A stretch of 64,000 nt of DNA from Aedes albopictus. Lineage: Eukaryota > Arthropoda > Insecta > Diptera > Culicidae. Below, piece by piece: positions 45,521 through 56,835 of the stretch. Location of the stretch: assembly GCF_035046485.1 (NCBI RefSeq), contig NC_085138.1, forward strand, positions 343,928,178 to 343,992,177, written 5' to 3'. The first letter of the stretch is position 1; the number at the start of each line of letters is the position of its first letter. The translations under genes were made by a program, and so were the position numbers. Under the pieces are notes generated by a model. That model made no database searches. It had not been told where the DNA came from and was given only the letters and a program-made list of their open reading frames with translations.

Positions 45521-47540
45521 ACACTGAAAAAAAGGACATGGTAATTTTGACTGTATCGAGGGTGAAATTAAAACAACTTTACTACTTGATTTTGGTAGAC
45601 CATAATTCGTACTTAAACTTACCACGGAGAGGGTTCAATTTACCATGCCTGTTTTTGTTTATGTTCCGTGGTATTTTCGACCATATATTTTAGTGCCTTT
45701 CACTATGTGCATTAATAATCAGCATAGTAATTGCTACCATAGCCCGTGTAGTTGCCGGCTTAGAATAGCACTACGGACCACCTGTTCCGGGGGTAAAAGT
45801 CCACCAAACAGGTAACCCCAATCCAAGGTGTCAGGCGACCCGTGCTGAGGGATGAATGGTTGAGGGGGTTTAAAATATGCTCGATCTTTAACGGAGCCCG
45901 TAGCGTGGGTAAGATCACCTTTTTGGGTTGCGTTGCGGCGAAAGATCTACCAAACCGAACCCTAGTTCTAACTGCTTCCAGCTAGTGGAGCAGCAAATTT
46001 GAGTAATCAAAGGAAAACACTTTGGTCCTTATTACATTTTACACCTTGTTGAAAGTGATAGGTCTCGGTTTTAGGTGTGGCCGAGATGGATCTTGAAACA
46101 AGGAAAAATGGGTTAGTATTCCTAATCTTTTATTCGGTGTTCACTGGTTTGAAACAGAAAGGACTAGGGTTCCGATGCATGGTCAATATCGGTATCATTT
46201 CTTGACGTTCTCGTTAAGGGATCAGATTTTGACTGAAAAAGGAGCGTGTTAAAAGCGGAACCTATAAATCAGAATCCTTCCTTGCGATTATGTTGAAAAT
46301 GACTACTGTAACAAAACCGAATACTTTATAACTTCTCAATGGTGATAAAGTAATACGACATGCACTATACAAAGGACACGGGGTATACCACAATAGATCA
46401 AAATATTGGTCGCAGTGGTTATGTTCCGAACAGAGAAAAAAAAAATTGCTACCATCAAAATTGTGTTTTTAGTATTTTTAACCATTCGTGTGGTTGGATT
46501 CTGGTATCGGTAGTTTCGGTTTTATTTATGAATTTCGCCAAATAAATAATAACAAAATTGATGTTTTATTCAACACAAACATAATGATAGATGAATATTC
46601 GGACACATCTGAAATATCAGTATGTACTCCTTACATGGATTTAAATATCAATCTGCTTCAGTTCTCGCTTTAGTTCGCCATGGCTGCATCATTAGACCGA
46701 ACACCGGAACGTCGAAAGGGCTTCAACGGATGTTGCATTTTTTGAGCTGGATCGGTCCGAGATTACTGGAATACCACCACTTAAAACAAGCAGCTTTACG
46801 CGCTACAGCGGCGAGTTCTGTCATTGTAAATAACGCTTGTTTTCACTCTCGCTGGTGCACCATAAACTAATCCCACTGATGGTTTCAGCAAATTTGGGAA
46901 CATGGAAGAATAGTTTAGGTTAGGGCGTACGAACCATACATATTGTTGCCTTTTGCATATTGTTGCCGGATATCAAAATTAGCATCCACAGCAACTTGTC
47001 CTGGCATGTACACTATACCCGAGCCGACATCTTCTCCTCGATCTCCTCCCGGGTTTAGCCGTGCAAAGCCTGATAAACTTCCGGCAATAACACCAGTGTT
47101 AAACATCAGATCTTTCTGATTTCCTGTACGTCCGGAACTCAATAGACGCAAAAGCCAAGAAATTTTCAACTCATATGCACACAGTTAAACTAAAATTTAA
47201 CTTACTAAAAATCTGTAGATATTTCGGAAGCGGAACAAAAATTGTCAACTTGTAAAAAGTTGAGTTCAAGTAGCCAAAATTGTTGATAATACTTATATTT
47301 AAGGTTACTATCAACATAGTGGGGAATAATATAAAAATGGTCAAATATAACAGAAGTAAATCATTTAACTTGACTATTTTCCATAGTTATGGTTACTATG
47401 CGACGAAACGTCAAAGCATAGTAATCGTTACCATTTATTAGTACACTTGACAAAATTAATAGATGATTTAACTATTTTTGAGCATGGTGAAAATAAATAC
47501 GGCTGCATCGTTGCCCATACTATAATATTTTTCTCAGTGT
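45521..47540. mobile_element. 2-kb TIR element, ends acactgaaaa / ttctcagtgt
   Basis: The short inverted ends acactgaaaaa and ttctcagtgt are flanked by agat on both sides (45517-45520, 47541-47544). Inside, catagtaattgctaccat near 45721 and catagtaatcgttaccat near 47417 repeat. A block at 45760-46100 looks like the 5' leader of another element. A minus-strand frame at 46915-47169 codes 84 residues I do not recognise. Confidence 0.55.
46915..47169 (-). other. Unrecognised 84-residue open frame
   Basis: The frame contains DLMFNTGVIAGSLSGFARLN and then GGDRGEDVGSGIVYMPGQVA, less low-complexity than neighbouring frames and not repeat-derived. Just downstream, in another frame, about 46784-46900 (minus) stays open for about 35 codons. 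It could be a decayed ORF of the surrounding element or an unrelated insert. No function is proposed. Confidence 0.3.
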
Positions 47541-47544
47541 AGAT

Positions 47545-48189
47545 TAACACGGGAAATCTGAACACAAACCACTACCACACAGGAATTTGGATTGGTCAAT
47601 ATTCAAAATTTTGTGGGTTTGTTTCCAAAGTTTGTTTCCAAAGAGGCGAGTCGACGAGTTAGCTTGATTGCGCAGTAAAGACGTATCAATGGTGATGGCA
47701 ACGCTACCCTGGATGGTTTTCGGTGAGTTTCTTCTAATTATTACTGCAACAAATTAAGCTAAATACGTAGCAGTTTAGAAGATTATTTTTGAAGCAGGAA
47801 GTGTGTTTGCTATATTGCTCGTTGTGAAGATTTATAGATTCCGACGCAAATAAATGATTAGGCTCATTTTCAGCGTAGGTGCGTTATAAATGTTTGTTTA
47901 CAATGCAAAACTATCACCAAATGTGTGCCTAACAACACAGCGTAAAATATTCTCCAGGACGCGGTCTGGTTTTATATCTGTGGGCCCACGCAAGAAAAAT
48001 CCACGCAACTAATTTTCGCGCAGGAGTCTAAACAGGTGGAATCTCCGCAATATTTTCTAGTTTATTTGTTCTCAATGGTTCAAATTGTTCCCAGAAGACG
48101 GACAGAGGGCTAATAAGATGTTCCGCGTGACATATGCGCATCGCTGGCAACTCTTCCCGCGCTCCCAGCAGAGATTATGACAATCCGTT
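47545..48189. other. Upstream flank of the TPR gene
   Basis: No element recognised. It probably contains the promoter, but I cannot place a TATA box or initiator with confidence. Confidence 0.4.
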
Positions 48190-48470
48190 TGTCAAAACTT
48201 TGCCAAAACAACATCATCGCCAGTTCTGTTCTGCCACTGGTTCTAGTCTGGTCGTCCGTCAACCGCAGTCTTGTGTGTTCAGGTGAAAAATGACTACACG
48301 AAAGTGAGGAAAACTCGTCTCCTGGCTGAATCCCGATCGGGGATTATCATTACTGCTTTGGGAAGAAGCGAGAAAAAAATCAATAAAAAGAGTGATTGCA
48401 GTAAGCTCACCCCGCGCGGAACTGATAAGCGCGATTTTGGACTGGATATAACAGCGCGCGGTCCAACACT
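48190..48470 (+). promoter_or_regulatory. Probable 5' leader of the TPR gene
   Basis: Sequence just upstream of the ATG, GC-richer than the flank. It includes a 5-codon upstream frame (atg act aca cga aag tga, 48290-48307) that may dampen translation if transcribed. The transcript start is not visible. The possible acceptor gtgtgttcag at 48273-48282 suggests the leader may itself be spliced. Confidence 0.4.
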
Positions 48471-48473
48471 ATG
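48471..48473 (+). CDS. TPR gene exon 1: start codon only
   Basis: The coding part of exon 1 is the ATG itself, directly followed by the donor gtaagt. Exon 2 continues GAT GGT GGC in frame. A start inside exon 2 (atggtggca at 48563) would be in the wrong frame for the TPR domain. Confidence 0.75.
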
Positions 48474-51400
48474 GTAAGTGACACACGAGCCTTGGGGGAT
48501 ACAATTATCGATCATAGCTCAGGCGGACTAATGTTTGTGTGGTAATGTTTTTAATTGACAGGATGGTGGCAAGGATGACTCGCCCAGCAAGGGCAGCAGC
48601 GGTGGTCCGCAGACGGAGAAAGAACGAAGCAAAAGCAATCTGAACCTGACGGCGGACGAGCTGAAAGAGGAAGGTAACAAGTGTGTCAAGGCGGGGAACT
48701 TTACCGAGGCGATCCTGCACTACACGCACGCCATCAAGCTCAGTCCGAACGATGCGATCCTGTACAGCAATCGGTCGCTGGCGTTCCTCAAACAGCAGCA
48801 GTACTACTACGCGAACGAGGATGCCGATTCGGCCATAGCGTTGAATCCGACCTGGGCCAAGGGTTACTACCGGAAGGCGGAGGTGCACATGGGTGTGGGG
48901 CAGTACGATACGGCACTGTTGTCGTATGGGAAGGCGCTGCAGTTGCAGCCGCAGGACATGGGCATCATTCAGGCAGCGAGGAAGGCAGCCGAATTGAGCA
49001 ACCGGGACATCGAGCAGGAGAAGCGAACGCCGGTGATGGGAGCCGGGATTGGGTGCGTCGTGGGGTTGTGCATTGTGTTCGCCGATATGTTGCTGACGGA
49101 GACGCCGACGATAAAGGTATGAGGATGTTTAGGAAAGTTGATGATTTGACTTAAATTGTTTTCGTTTCAGTACACTGCACTGATGGTGCTGGTGGTGTTG
49201 GTTGTGGCCGCAATTGGATTCGGAATAGCTAAGATGATTCGATACTACACCAAGCTGCAACGCAAAGGGCTGCTGGATCCGCCCGTAAATCTGCTTGAAG
49301 GTATGTATTCCGTGTCAATTAACTTTCTTTTCAGCCTGCCTGCCTGTTCTGCCAAATCTCTCTATGAAAGACTCATTGCTATTGTGACTTTGAAGCAGAG
49401 CTTCAGTGCTAGTTGAATTCTCTTCTTAGAAGGGAGCTGCCGTAGCGACAGATTCGAATTATTAGATCTGGTGGAAAACGGAGATCGCTGGGGGTTCGTT
49501 GATTTCACAGAAAAAATGCTCGCCTTAGAAAGAGGCAGCCTTAGCGGAAGTTACGTTCTACTGCATACGGTGGACAGAGAAGCTCGCCTCAGAATAGATT
49601 CACAGTAAAAATCTCGCCCAAGGAAGGCTCTATAACCACAGTTGTTAAGGCGTGGGCACAGAGAAACAACATTTAAACTCGAACGTAAATACGTTAAAAT
49701 CGTGTGTAAAGGATTTTAGTGTACCTGAACGCCTCCAACGACTGCCCGACATATAAACTTGATTTGACCATACGATGGCAGAGTCCAAAAACGGCGAAAA
49801 CTGGGAACAAAAATGACAACGCGACAATGTAAGTGATCAGATGCTAGCGCCACGCAATGGGAGCGTAACGGCATACTCTTATATGACCATTACAAAGTTT
49901 TACATAAGGCAAAAAGCAAAGATAGACGTCTGTTCTCTGTGGCGTGGGTATTCAGCATGGTCATGCTGGAGAATGACGGGTTCAATTCCCCGTCGGTCCA
50001 AGAACTTTTTGTAAAGGAAATTTGCTTTACTTTCTTGGGAGTAGAGTAGCTTTGTGCCAAGCTTTGTGCCTGCCGCATAATATATACATGTAAAATGATC
50101 ATTAACAGACAAAACTCTTAGTTAATAACTGTGGAAGTGCTCGTAGAACATCAAGCTCAGAGAACCAGGCTTTATCCCACAGTGGACGTTACGCCAAGAA
50201 GAAGAAACTCGCCCAAGAGAAAGTACTCATTTCAAGCAGTTGTAACAATGGATTCATTAGATTCAAACAAAATAGCTTACTCATGCGCGCATCCAAGCAA
50301 CGGAAGATTTGATGTATTAGACCCGGTGGAAATACGAATCCCAACAAACATCTTAAGCAAACTTTAACAAAAGAAACTATTATTCAGCTAGTTCTATTAC
50401 TTGGGATCTTGCTTAAACAATATAGAAAATAGCTCGTCCAAGAAGGGAGCAGCTCTAGCGAAAGATTCGATCTACTTGACTCGATGTATATAGAAGTTCG
50501 TCTTAGAGAAGAGAACATCCATAGCGATGCATAGGCCAGATCAACAAACAAAAACTCACTTCAGAAGGAAGTAGACATAGCGAAAGATTCGATAAATTCA
50601 ACTCGGTAGAAAAAAGCTCGCCTTACACGCAGCTGTACCGATGGATTCGTTGAATTCACAGTAAACAAATCGCCACAGAAAGCAGCAACCGTGGAACAGA
50701 GGACGGTTCAAACTATTTGAAAAATAAAGTCGCCTTAGAAGCGATAATAAACACCTCAAATTAGCAATCAATCTGAAGTACAGCACTTGGCGACGAGGAT
50801 TAACCACGAATTGATCAATTTGGAAGAAGAGCTGCAGTTCCAAGGTCTAAGATGGAAGAACTGTATGACCAACAGGTTCTGCGGCAAAACCAGCAGATGG
50901 TGCAGCAAAACGTTCGTTTGTCCAGATGATGGAACGTTTCGGCTTTCAAGAGAGCGGTTCCATTCGGCCATCGAGCAATTCATCTTAGAATTTTTGGCAT
51001 TAAACATCAAGGATTTTGTCTACGATCCGCTGGTACAGGAAATACGAAGACTTCTTCCTCAAGGACGGAGCAAACTTGGACGATGCAGCTTCAGTTCGGT
51101 TACCTTAACGAAGCCTCAGGGTAACGGTCCATTACTAGTACGTCAACTTTGTCTTCCCTAAGCACCCTTGAGATTTTTTGTTCGGAGAAACAGTGAAGAA
51201 GTTGAAAGAGTGCTTCAGTACCCGAATCTCTTTGTTCAGCAAGCGGTACAAGTGTTTCCAGATCACTAAAAACGAATCGGACGACTTTCTGACGTATGCC
51301 ACCGTTCCAACCCGTGCTGTAAAGATTTCGAGCTCAACAAAATTGCGGAGGACTAATTTAAAAGTCTGATCTTGTCTGTGGACTGCAATCATCCAAGGAC

Positions 51401-54400
51401 GATGACATCCGGACGAGACTTTTGTCCAACACAGAAGGTGAATGCTCACTGGAGTTTCTCGTTAACAAGAACCAACGCCTACAGAACCTTAAGCACGATA
51501 CGGCCAGAAACAGAGGAAACCGGTAAGCTCAATCTGGATATCCCAGCAGATCAAGCCCCGACCGTTCGCAACCGGTTCTAAGGAGATGAAAAAAAGGCAC
51601 GGTAAAGGCTGGGTATGCTGCGCAATTCAGATCCCATTGTGATTTACTAGCCTCTGCCCAGCAACTCCTATCCTTACCCTTGTGGTACCGGCTGGAAACT
51701 ATGAGCAACCTTAGGGAAGATCGGGTAACCAACCCCAGTGGGAACTTTGGTCATAGGCTGACAGGGAAGGGGGGTTTGCTTCGGCAAACCTGAGCGTTTG
51801 TTCTCCAGGAGAAGCGGCTCACAACAGCGTCTGATCCCCATGTTAGGGGCGGCTGATCTACGTCCGAGTGCCAGGGAAGGACTCTAAGCTCAACTGTGCA
51901 CTATGGTCCTCCGGAAAGTAGGGGGTTAGTGTCAGGCCCTAGGAGCCAGCCGTAAAAAACGTTGTAACGGAAAATCAGCAACAGAATAATACGAACCGAG
52001 ACCAACGGCAACGACCCCAGCGAACAAAATGGACTTGCGATTGGAAACTCGGTACGTGCAACTGCCGATCTCTCAATTTCATTGGCAGAACCCGCATACT
52101 CGCTGATCTACTGAAGGACCGCGGGTTCGGCATCGTAGCGCTGCAGGAGGTGCGTTGGACAGGATCCATGGTGCGAACGTTTAGAAGTAAGCGGCAACAC
52201 ACGCGAGCTGGGAACAGCTTTCATCGTGATGGGTGATATGCAGAGGCGCGTGATCGGTTGGTGGCCGATCGACGAAAGAATGTGCAGGTTGAGGATCAAG
52301 GGCTGATTCTTTAACTTCAGCATAATAAACGTGCACAGCCCACACTCCGGAAGTACTGATGAAGACAAGGACGCATTTTACGCGCAGCTCGAACGCGAGT
52401 ACGATCGCTGCCCAAGCAACGACGTCAAGATCATCATAAGAGATTTGAACGCTCAGGTAGGCCAGGATGAGGAATTCAGACCGACGATTGGTAAATTCAG
52501 CGCCCACCAGCAGACGAATGAAAACGGCCTACGATTCATTGATTTCGCCGCCTCCAAAAATATGGCCATACGTAGCACCTTTTTCCAACACAGCCTCCCT
52601 TATCGTTACACCTGGAGATCACCACAGCAGACGGAATCTCAAATCGACCACGTTCTGTTTGACGGACGGCACTTCTCCGACATTATCAACGTCAGGACCT
52701 ATCGTGGCGCCAACATCGACTCCGACCACTATCTGGTGATGGTCAAACTGCGCCCAAAACTCTCCGTCATCAACAATATACGGTACCGGCGACCGCCACG
52801 GTACAACCTAGAGCGACTGAAGCAACCGGATGTCGCCTCAGCATACGCGCAGAATCTCGAGGCCGCGTTGCCAGATGAGGGCGAGCTCGATGAGGCCCCT
52901 CTAGAGGACTGCTGGAGTACAGTGAAAGCAGCCATCAACGACGCAGCCGAGAGCACCATCGGGTACGTGGAACGGAATCGACGGAACGAATGGTTCGACG
53001 AAGAGTGCAGAACGGTTTTGGAGGAGAAGAACGCAGCGAGGGCGGTAATGCTGCAGCAAGGGACTCGACAGAACGTGGAACGTTACAAACAGAAGCGGAA
53101 ACAGCAGACCCGCCTCTTTCGGGAGAAAAAGCGCCGCCTGGAAGAAGCGGAGTTTGAAGAAATGGAACTGCTGTGCCGTTCCCAAGAAACACGATCAGAA
53201 GCTCAACGCATCCCGCAACGGCTTCGTGCCGCGAGCCGAAATATGCAGGGATAAAGACGGATGCCTCTTGACGGACGGACGTGAGGTGATCGAAAGGTGG
53301 AAGCAGTACTTCGATCAGCACCTGAACGGCGTGGAGAACGTAAGCACGGGAGCCCACGGCAACGGAGGAAACGACGACGCCAGTGCAGCGGAGGACGGAA
53401 ATGAACCAACTCCCACGCTGAGGGAAGTTAAGGATGCCATTCACCAGCTCAAAACCAACAAAGCAGCTGATAAGGATGGTATCACAGCTGAACTCATCAA
53501 GACGGGCTCAGAAAAGTTGGCCACCTGTCTGCATCGGCTGATAGTCAGGATCTGGGAAATCGAACAGCTATCGGAGGAGTGGAAGGAAGGGGTAATCTGC
53601 CCCATTCACAAGAAAGGCGACCATTTGGAATGCGAGAACTTCAGAGCGATCACCATTTTAAATGCTGCCTACAAAGTGCTATCCCAGATCATCTTCCATC
53701 GTCTGTCACCTAAATCAAATGAGTTCGTGGGAAGTTATCAAGCCGGCTTCGTCGACGGTCGGTCAACAACGAACCAGGTCTTCACCGTACGGCAAATCCT
53801 CCAGAAATGCCGTGAATACCAGGTCCCACCGCATCACCTGTTCATCGACTTCAAAGCGGCATACGACAGTTATGGAAAATCATGGGTGAAAACGGCTTTT
53901 CTGGGAAGCTGACTAGACTGATTAAAGCAACGATGGACGGTGTGCAAAACTGCGTAAGGATTTCGGGTGAACTATCTAGTTCATTCGAATCTCGTCGGGG
54001 ACTGCGACAAGGTGATGGACTCTCATGCCTTCTCTTCAACATCGCTCTGGAAGGTGTAATGCGACGAGTCGGGCTCAACAGCCGAGGAACGATTTTCATA
54101 AAATCCGGTCAATTTGTGTGCTTCAACGTTCAGCTACAACCGGCCTTGGAGAGTTCAGTTGCTTTCCTTCTGGCTCTGGCTCGTAGAACGTGGGAATCAT
54201 CAAGGACACTGTGGTTGCCAATCATCGGCGGATTTTGTACTGGGTGTTTCCGTGAAACTCAACCTTTAGCCCAGCTCTTAAAAGGTGATATCCAAAAATC
54301 TCTTTCAAGAATATTAGGTATCATAGTGGCTCAGAGTTAGGTGCTCTTTTGAGTAAAATTAAAAAATCAATATTTTTTCTAAATTTAAAAATCCAATTGT

Positions 54401-54500
54401 CTTTTCCGTCTTCTTTTTCGTCCAATTCCAGATTTCCAATCTACCAAAGACGCCGAAGAGATGGATAACGGTGCCGCCGGAGGTGAACAGAAGCCGCCAC
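48471..54500 (+). CDS. TPR protein with Hsp70/90-type clamp and two membrane segments (3' end in gap)
   Basis: Exons 48471-48473, 48562-49116, 49171-49300 and 54432 to the gap join in one frame. After a charged Ser/Gly-rich N-terminus (MDGGKDDSPSKGSSGGPQTE) come three TPR motifs at about residues 30-145 (ELKEEGNKCVKAGNFTEAIL, AILYSNRSLAFLK, AKGYYRKAEVHMGVGQYDTA). They keep the five residues known from HOP-type TPR1 to hold the C-terminal EEVD of Hsp70/Hsp90: K and N in LKEEGNK, N in YSNR, K and R in KGYYRK. Two hydrophobic segments follow, GAGIGCVVGLCIVFADML and ALMVLVVLVVAAIGFGIAKM, then RYYTKLQRKGLL and a Gln/Glu/Gly-rich tail. A membrane-anchored chaperone receptor or co-chaperone is inferred. 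I cannot name the orthologue. Confidence 0.85.
48562..49116 (+). CDS. TPR gene exon 2: TPR domain and first membrane segment
   Basis: The acceptor is tttttaattgacag. The 185 in-frame codons cover the N-terminal region, the three TPRs and the first hydrophobic segment, ending TPTIK before gtatga. GC-rich compared with flanks. Confidence 0.9.
49171..49300 (+). CDS. TPR gene exon 3: second membrane segment
   Basis: The acceptor is ttttcgtttcag. The exon codes YTALMVLVVLVVAAIGFGIA and ends DPPVNLLE plus one base before gtatgt. The intron before it is 54 bp. Confidence 0.85.
49301..49425. other. Start of TPR gene intron 3
   Basis: Non-repetitive intron start, before the retrotransposon debris. 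Confidence 0.4.
49426..51570 (+). mobile_element. Gypsy-type LTR retrotransposon remnant: LTR-side repeats and gag
   Basis: 49426-50780 holds irregular repeats of agaagg(g)agc...tagcgaaagattcga with agctcgcc, resembling an LTR-side region. cacttggcgacgagga at about 50786 looks like the primer-binding junction. 50790-51540 is a decayed gag read in shifting frames: PQGRSKLG, FGETVKKLKECFSTRISLFS, KRYKCFQITKNESDDFLTYA, KDFELNKIAED. No pol is left. It stops where the RTE element begins. Confidence 0.65.
49930..50112 (+). mobile_element. tRNA-derived SINE, third family, inside the LTR remnant
   Basis: Box A-like tggcgtgggtattcagcatgg and box B-like gacgggttcaattccccgtc, followed by a tRNA-unrelated body. 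It splits the LTR-side repeats. Confidence 0.5.
51575..54123 (+). mobile_element. RTE-clade LINE (JAM1-like), 3'-truncated inside RT
   Basis: A 5' leader (51575-51960) is followed by an endonuclease: GTCNCRSLN and IVALQEVRWTGS near 52050-52170, then frame 52331-53254 with IIRDLNAQVGQDEE, YTWRSPQQTESQIDHVLFDG and the catalytic ANIDSDHYLV. RT follows in shifted frames: TNKAADKDGITAELIKTGSE, FRAITILNAAYKVLSQI, GSYQAGFVDGRSTTNQVFTV and FIDFKAAYDS up to 53870, then RGLRQGDGLSCLLFNIALEG at 53995-54060. The copy stops after KSGQFVCF, just where the FADD motif should come, so it cannot be active. Confidence 0.85.
54124..54431. other. End of TPR gene intron 3
   Basis: Non-coding sequence between the truncated LINE and the exon 4 acceptor. 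Nothing recognised. Confidence 0.4.
54432..54500 (+). CDS. TPR gene exon 4, runs into the assembly gap
   Basis: The acceptor is tcgtccaattccag at 54418-54431. With the one base carried from exon 3 it reads DFQSTKDAEEMDNGAAGGEQ then KPP, open until the first N at 54501. The phase match across a 5.1 kb intron and the gene-like codon use support it. The stop codon is hidden in or after the gap. Confidence 0.75.
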
Positions 54501-55000
54501 NNNNNNNNNNNNNNNNNNNNNNNNNNNNNNNNNNNNNNNNNNNNNNNNNNNNNNNNNNNNNNNNNNNNNNNNNNNNNNNNNNNNNNNNNNNNNNNNNNNN
54601 NNNNNNNNNNNNNNNNNNNNNNNNNNNNNNNNNNNNNNNNNNNNNNNNNNNNNNNNNNNNNNNNNNNNNNNNNNNNNNNNNNNNNNNNNNNNNNNNNNNN
54701 NNNNNNNNNNNNNNNNNNNNNNNNNNNNNNNNNNNNNNNNNNNNNNNNNNNNNNNNNNNNNNNNNNNNNNNNNNNNNNNNNNNNNNNNNNNNNNNNNNNN
54801 NNNNNNNNNNNNNNNNNNNNNNNNNNNNNNNNNNNNNNNNNNNNNNNNNNNNNNNNNNNNNNNNNNNNNNNNNNNNNNNNNNNNNNNNNNNNNNNNNNNN
54901 NNNNNNNNNNNNNNNNNNNNNNNNNNNNNNNNNNNNNNNNNNNNNNNNNNNNNNNNNNNNNNNNNNNNNNNNNNNNNNNNNNNNNNNNNNNNNNNNNNNN
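54501..55000. other. Assembly gap of exactly 500 N
   Basis: A round-number run of N is a standard-size scaffold gap of unknown true length. It hides the 3' end of the TPR gene, or at least the rest of exon 4. Confidence 0.98.
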
Positions 55001-55650
55001 GTGTTCGCACGTTAGCTTCGAATCTATCAGCACAATTAAGTGCAGCAAATCTCCTTCCCATTAATTCTTCGGTCGATTTTAATTGCTTTATTTAAAGAAA
55101 ATATGACCAACTAACATTGTAAAAATTCGAAAAAGCGATTATAACATTAATAAATTACTAATCAAAATCAACCGAGAAACGTGGGAAATAGAGCCCAAAC
55201 AACATTTCGAAGTCAGCTGATTGTAAAAGATTCCAAAACCTGTCACAAATCCTATAATATTTTTATTAAGATTTGTAACGATCATCCAAACCTTCTCAAA
55301 TCCAACCGACTTGGAACTATTGCTTGGGAATAGACTCTAATGAGCCCTGGCGGTTCCTCCATGTTTATCGAGCATGTCTGATGCATATGATCAGCCATAC
55401 TCCATCTGCAGCAGCCGGTTCGTGATGAATCGTTGGAGGTGCATTAAAGTGTTAAAAAGGTGATATGTTTCACTAAAAAACACTACATTACAATAATCAA
55501 AATGAAACTCCTTCACTTTAATACCGTCAACCCCTGCGAACTTGGCCAGGGGGCAAGTGTTGGGGAAGCTGTTGTAAACAAAACAAACAGCGTTGCCGAA
55601 TCGACATATTATGTAACTTCCGCTCATCTCTATGTAGAGGATTTCTACTA
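55001..55650. other. Sequence after the gap, nothing recognised
   Basis: It could include the 3' UTR of the TPR gene (a run with attaattcttcggtcg and A/T-rich tract at 55060-55160), but no coding exon or repeat is clear. Confidence 0.35.
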
Positions 55651-55655
55651 GGCGC

Positions 55656-56835
55656 AGGCGGGGCAATATGGACACCCTAAGGTTTTTACCAACTTTACCT
55701 GGCAAGATGTCAAGAAAGTTTAGTTTTTTGATACATGTATCCTTTTAAAGCCTATTTAGCATCTATTGCATAAGAATGCTCACGAAGAAAAATGATTAAT
55801 CCACTTCAAAAAATGTTATAAAAAATGTTAGTTTTTCATGACCGTCTTCAAGTACACGGGGCAGAATGGACACCCCCATGGGGCAATATGGACACTTTTA
55901 CGAATTTCGTACATTATTTACACCTAGAAAGTCATTTCATTACAAAACAACTATAATGGATGAATAATACGCCGAAATAGTTCATTTTTGTTCAGTTAAT
56001 TTAAATTCAGGCTGTTTTGGATAAAGCTTCGTTTTTGTCGGCATGTACAGCTGCGCCTAGAACAACTATTTTCCACTGCTGCCGTTTTTTGACCAATTTG
56101 TTTCAACCTATGTCTACTATAGTGAACATTTAACCGAAAATGTACTGAAATCGAAGAATTTGGTTGGTTTGTGATTTAGCTTATATTTTTCCCTTGCCGC
56201 TTCTTTCAAAAAGGTGAATGTCCATTTTGCCCGGCAGCAAAGATATTTCCAAATTTGATTTTTGATATAATAAAGAAGAAAATATAAACATGTTAAGCAT
56301 GTAGATACAGCAAAACTACTTGCATGTGTTCTAGAAATATCAGGTTTTAATCGACCTGCAATAAATTAATCACTAAATCTTATTTTAGATAGCGTGAAAA
56401 TTATAATTTCAATGCACAAAAAACGGAGAACGCAACTTTTTCGTGTAAAATCAAGTACAATTTTAATTTCGAATGTTGCTTTCCTGAAACTACGTTTTAG
56501 ACAAATGGACTATATTCTCCATTCATTAAAAGTTCAAAAAAGTTCACATAGGGGTAGGCGGGGCATTATGGACACCCGGGGCAGAATGGACACCCTCAAT
56601 ATTTTGAAATATGCGGGGTGTCCATTCTGCCCCGTATGCTTGAAGACGGTCATGAAAAACTAACATTTTTCGTAACATTTCTTGAAGTGGATAAATCAGT
56701 TTTCTTCGTGAGCATTCTTATGCAATAGATGCTAAATAGACTTTAAAAGGATACATGTATCAAAAAACTAAACTTTTTTGACATCTTGCCAGGTGAAGTT
56801 GGCAAAAACCTTAGGGTGTCCATAATGCCCCGCCT
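55656..56835. mobile_element. TIR element with 221-bp inverted arms (GGGGCAATATGGACAC ends)
   Basis: Arms 55656-55876 and 56615-56835 are near-identical inverted copies (aggcggggcaatatggacac, gacatcttgcc, gaccgtcttcaag). The roughly 740 bp interior has no recognised transposase. The right arm is enclosed by a second inverted pair. Confidence 0.85.

Noticed and set aside
47689..47721. Mini-exon MVMATLPWMVF followed by gtgagt
   Set aside because: Good donor but no acceptor partner in matching phase could be identified, and it is not needed for the TPR gene.
54359..55064. Frames of 184-229 codons across 54.5-55.0 kb
   Set aside because: They are open only because the 500 N contain no stop codons.
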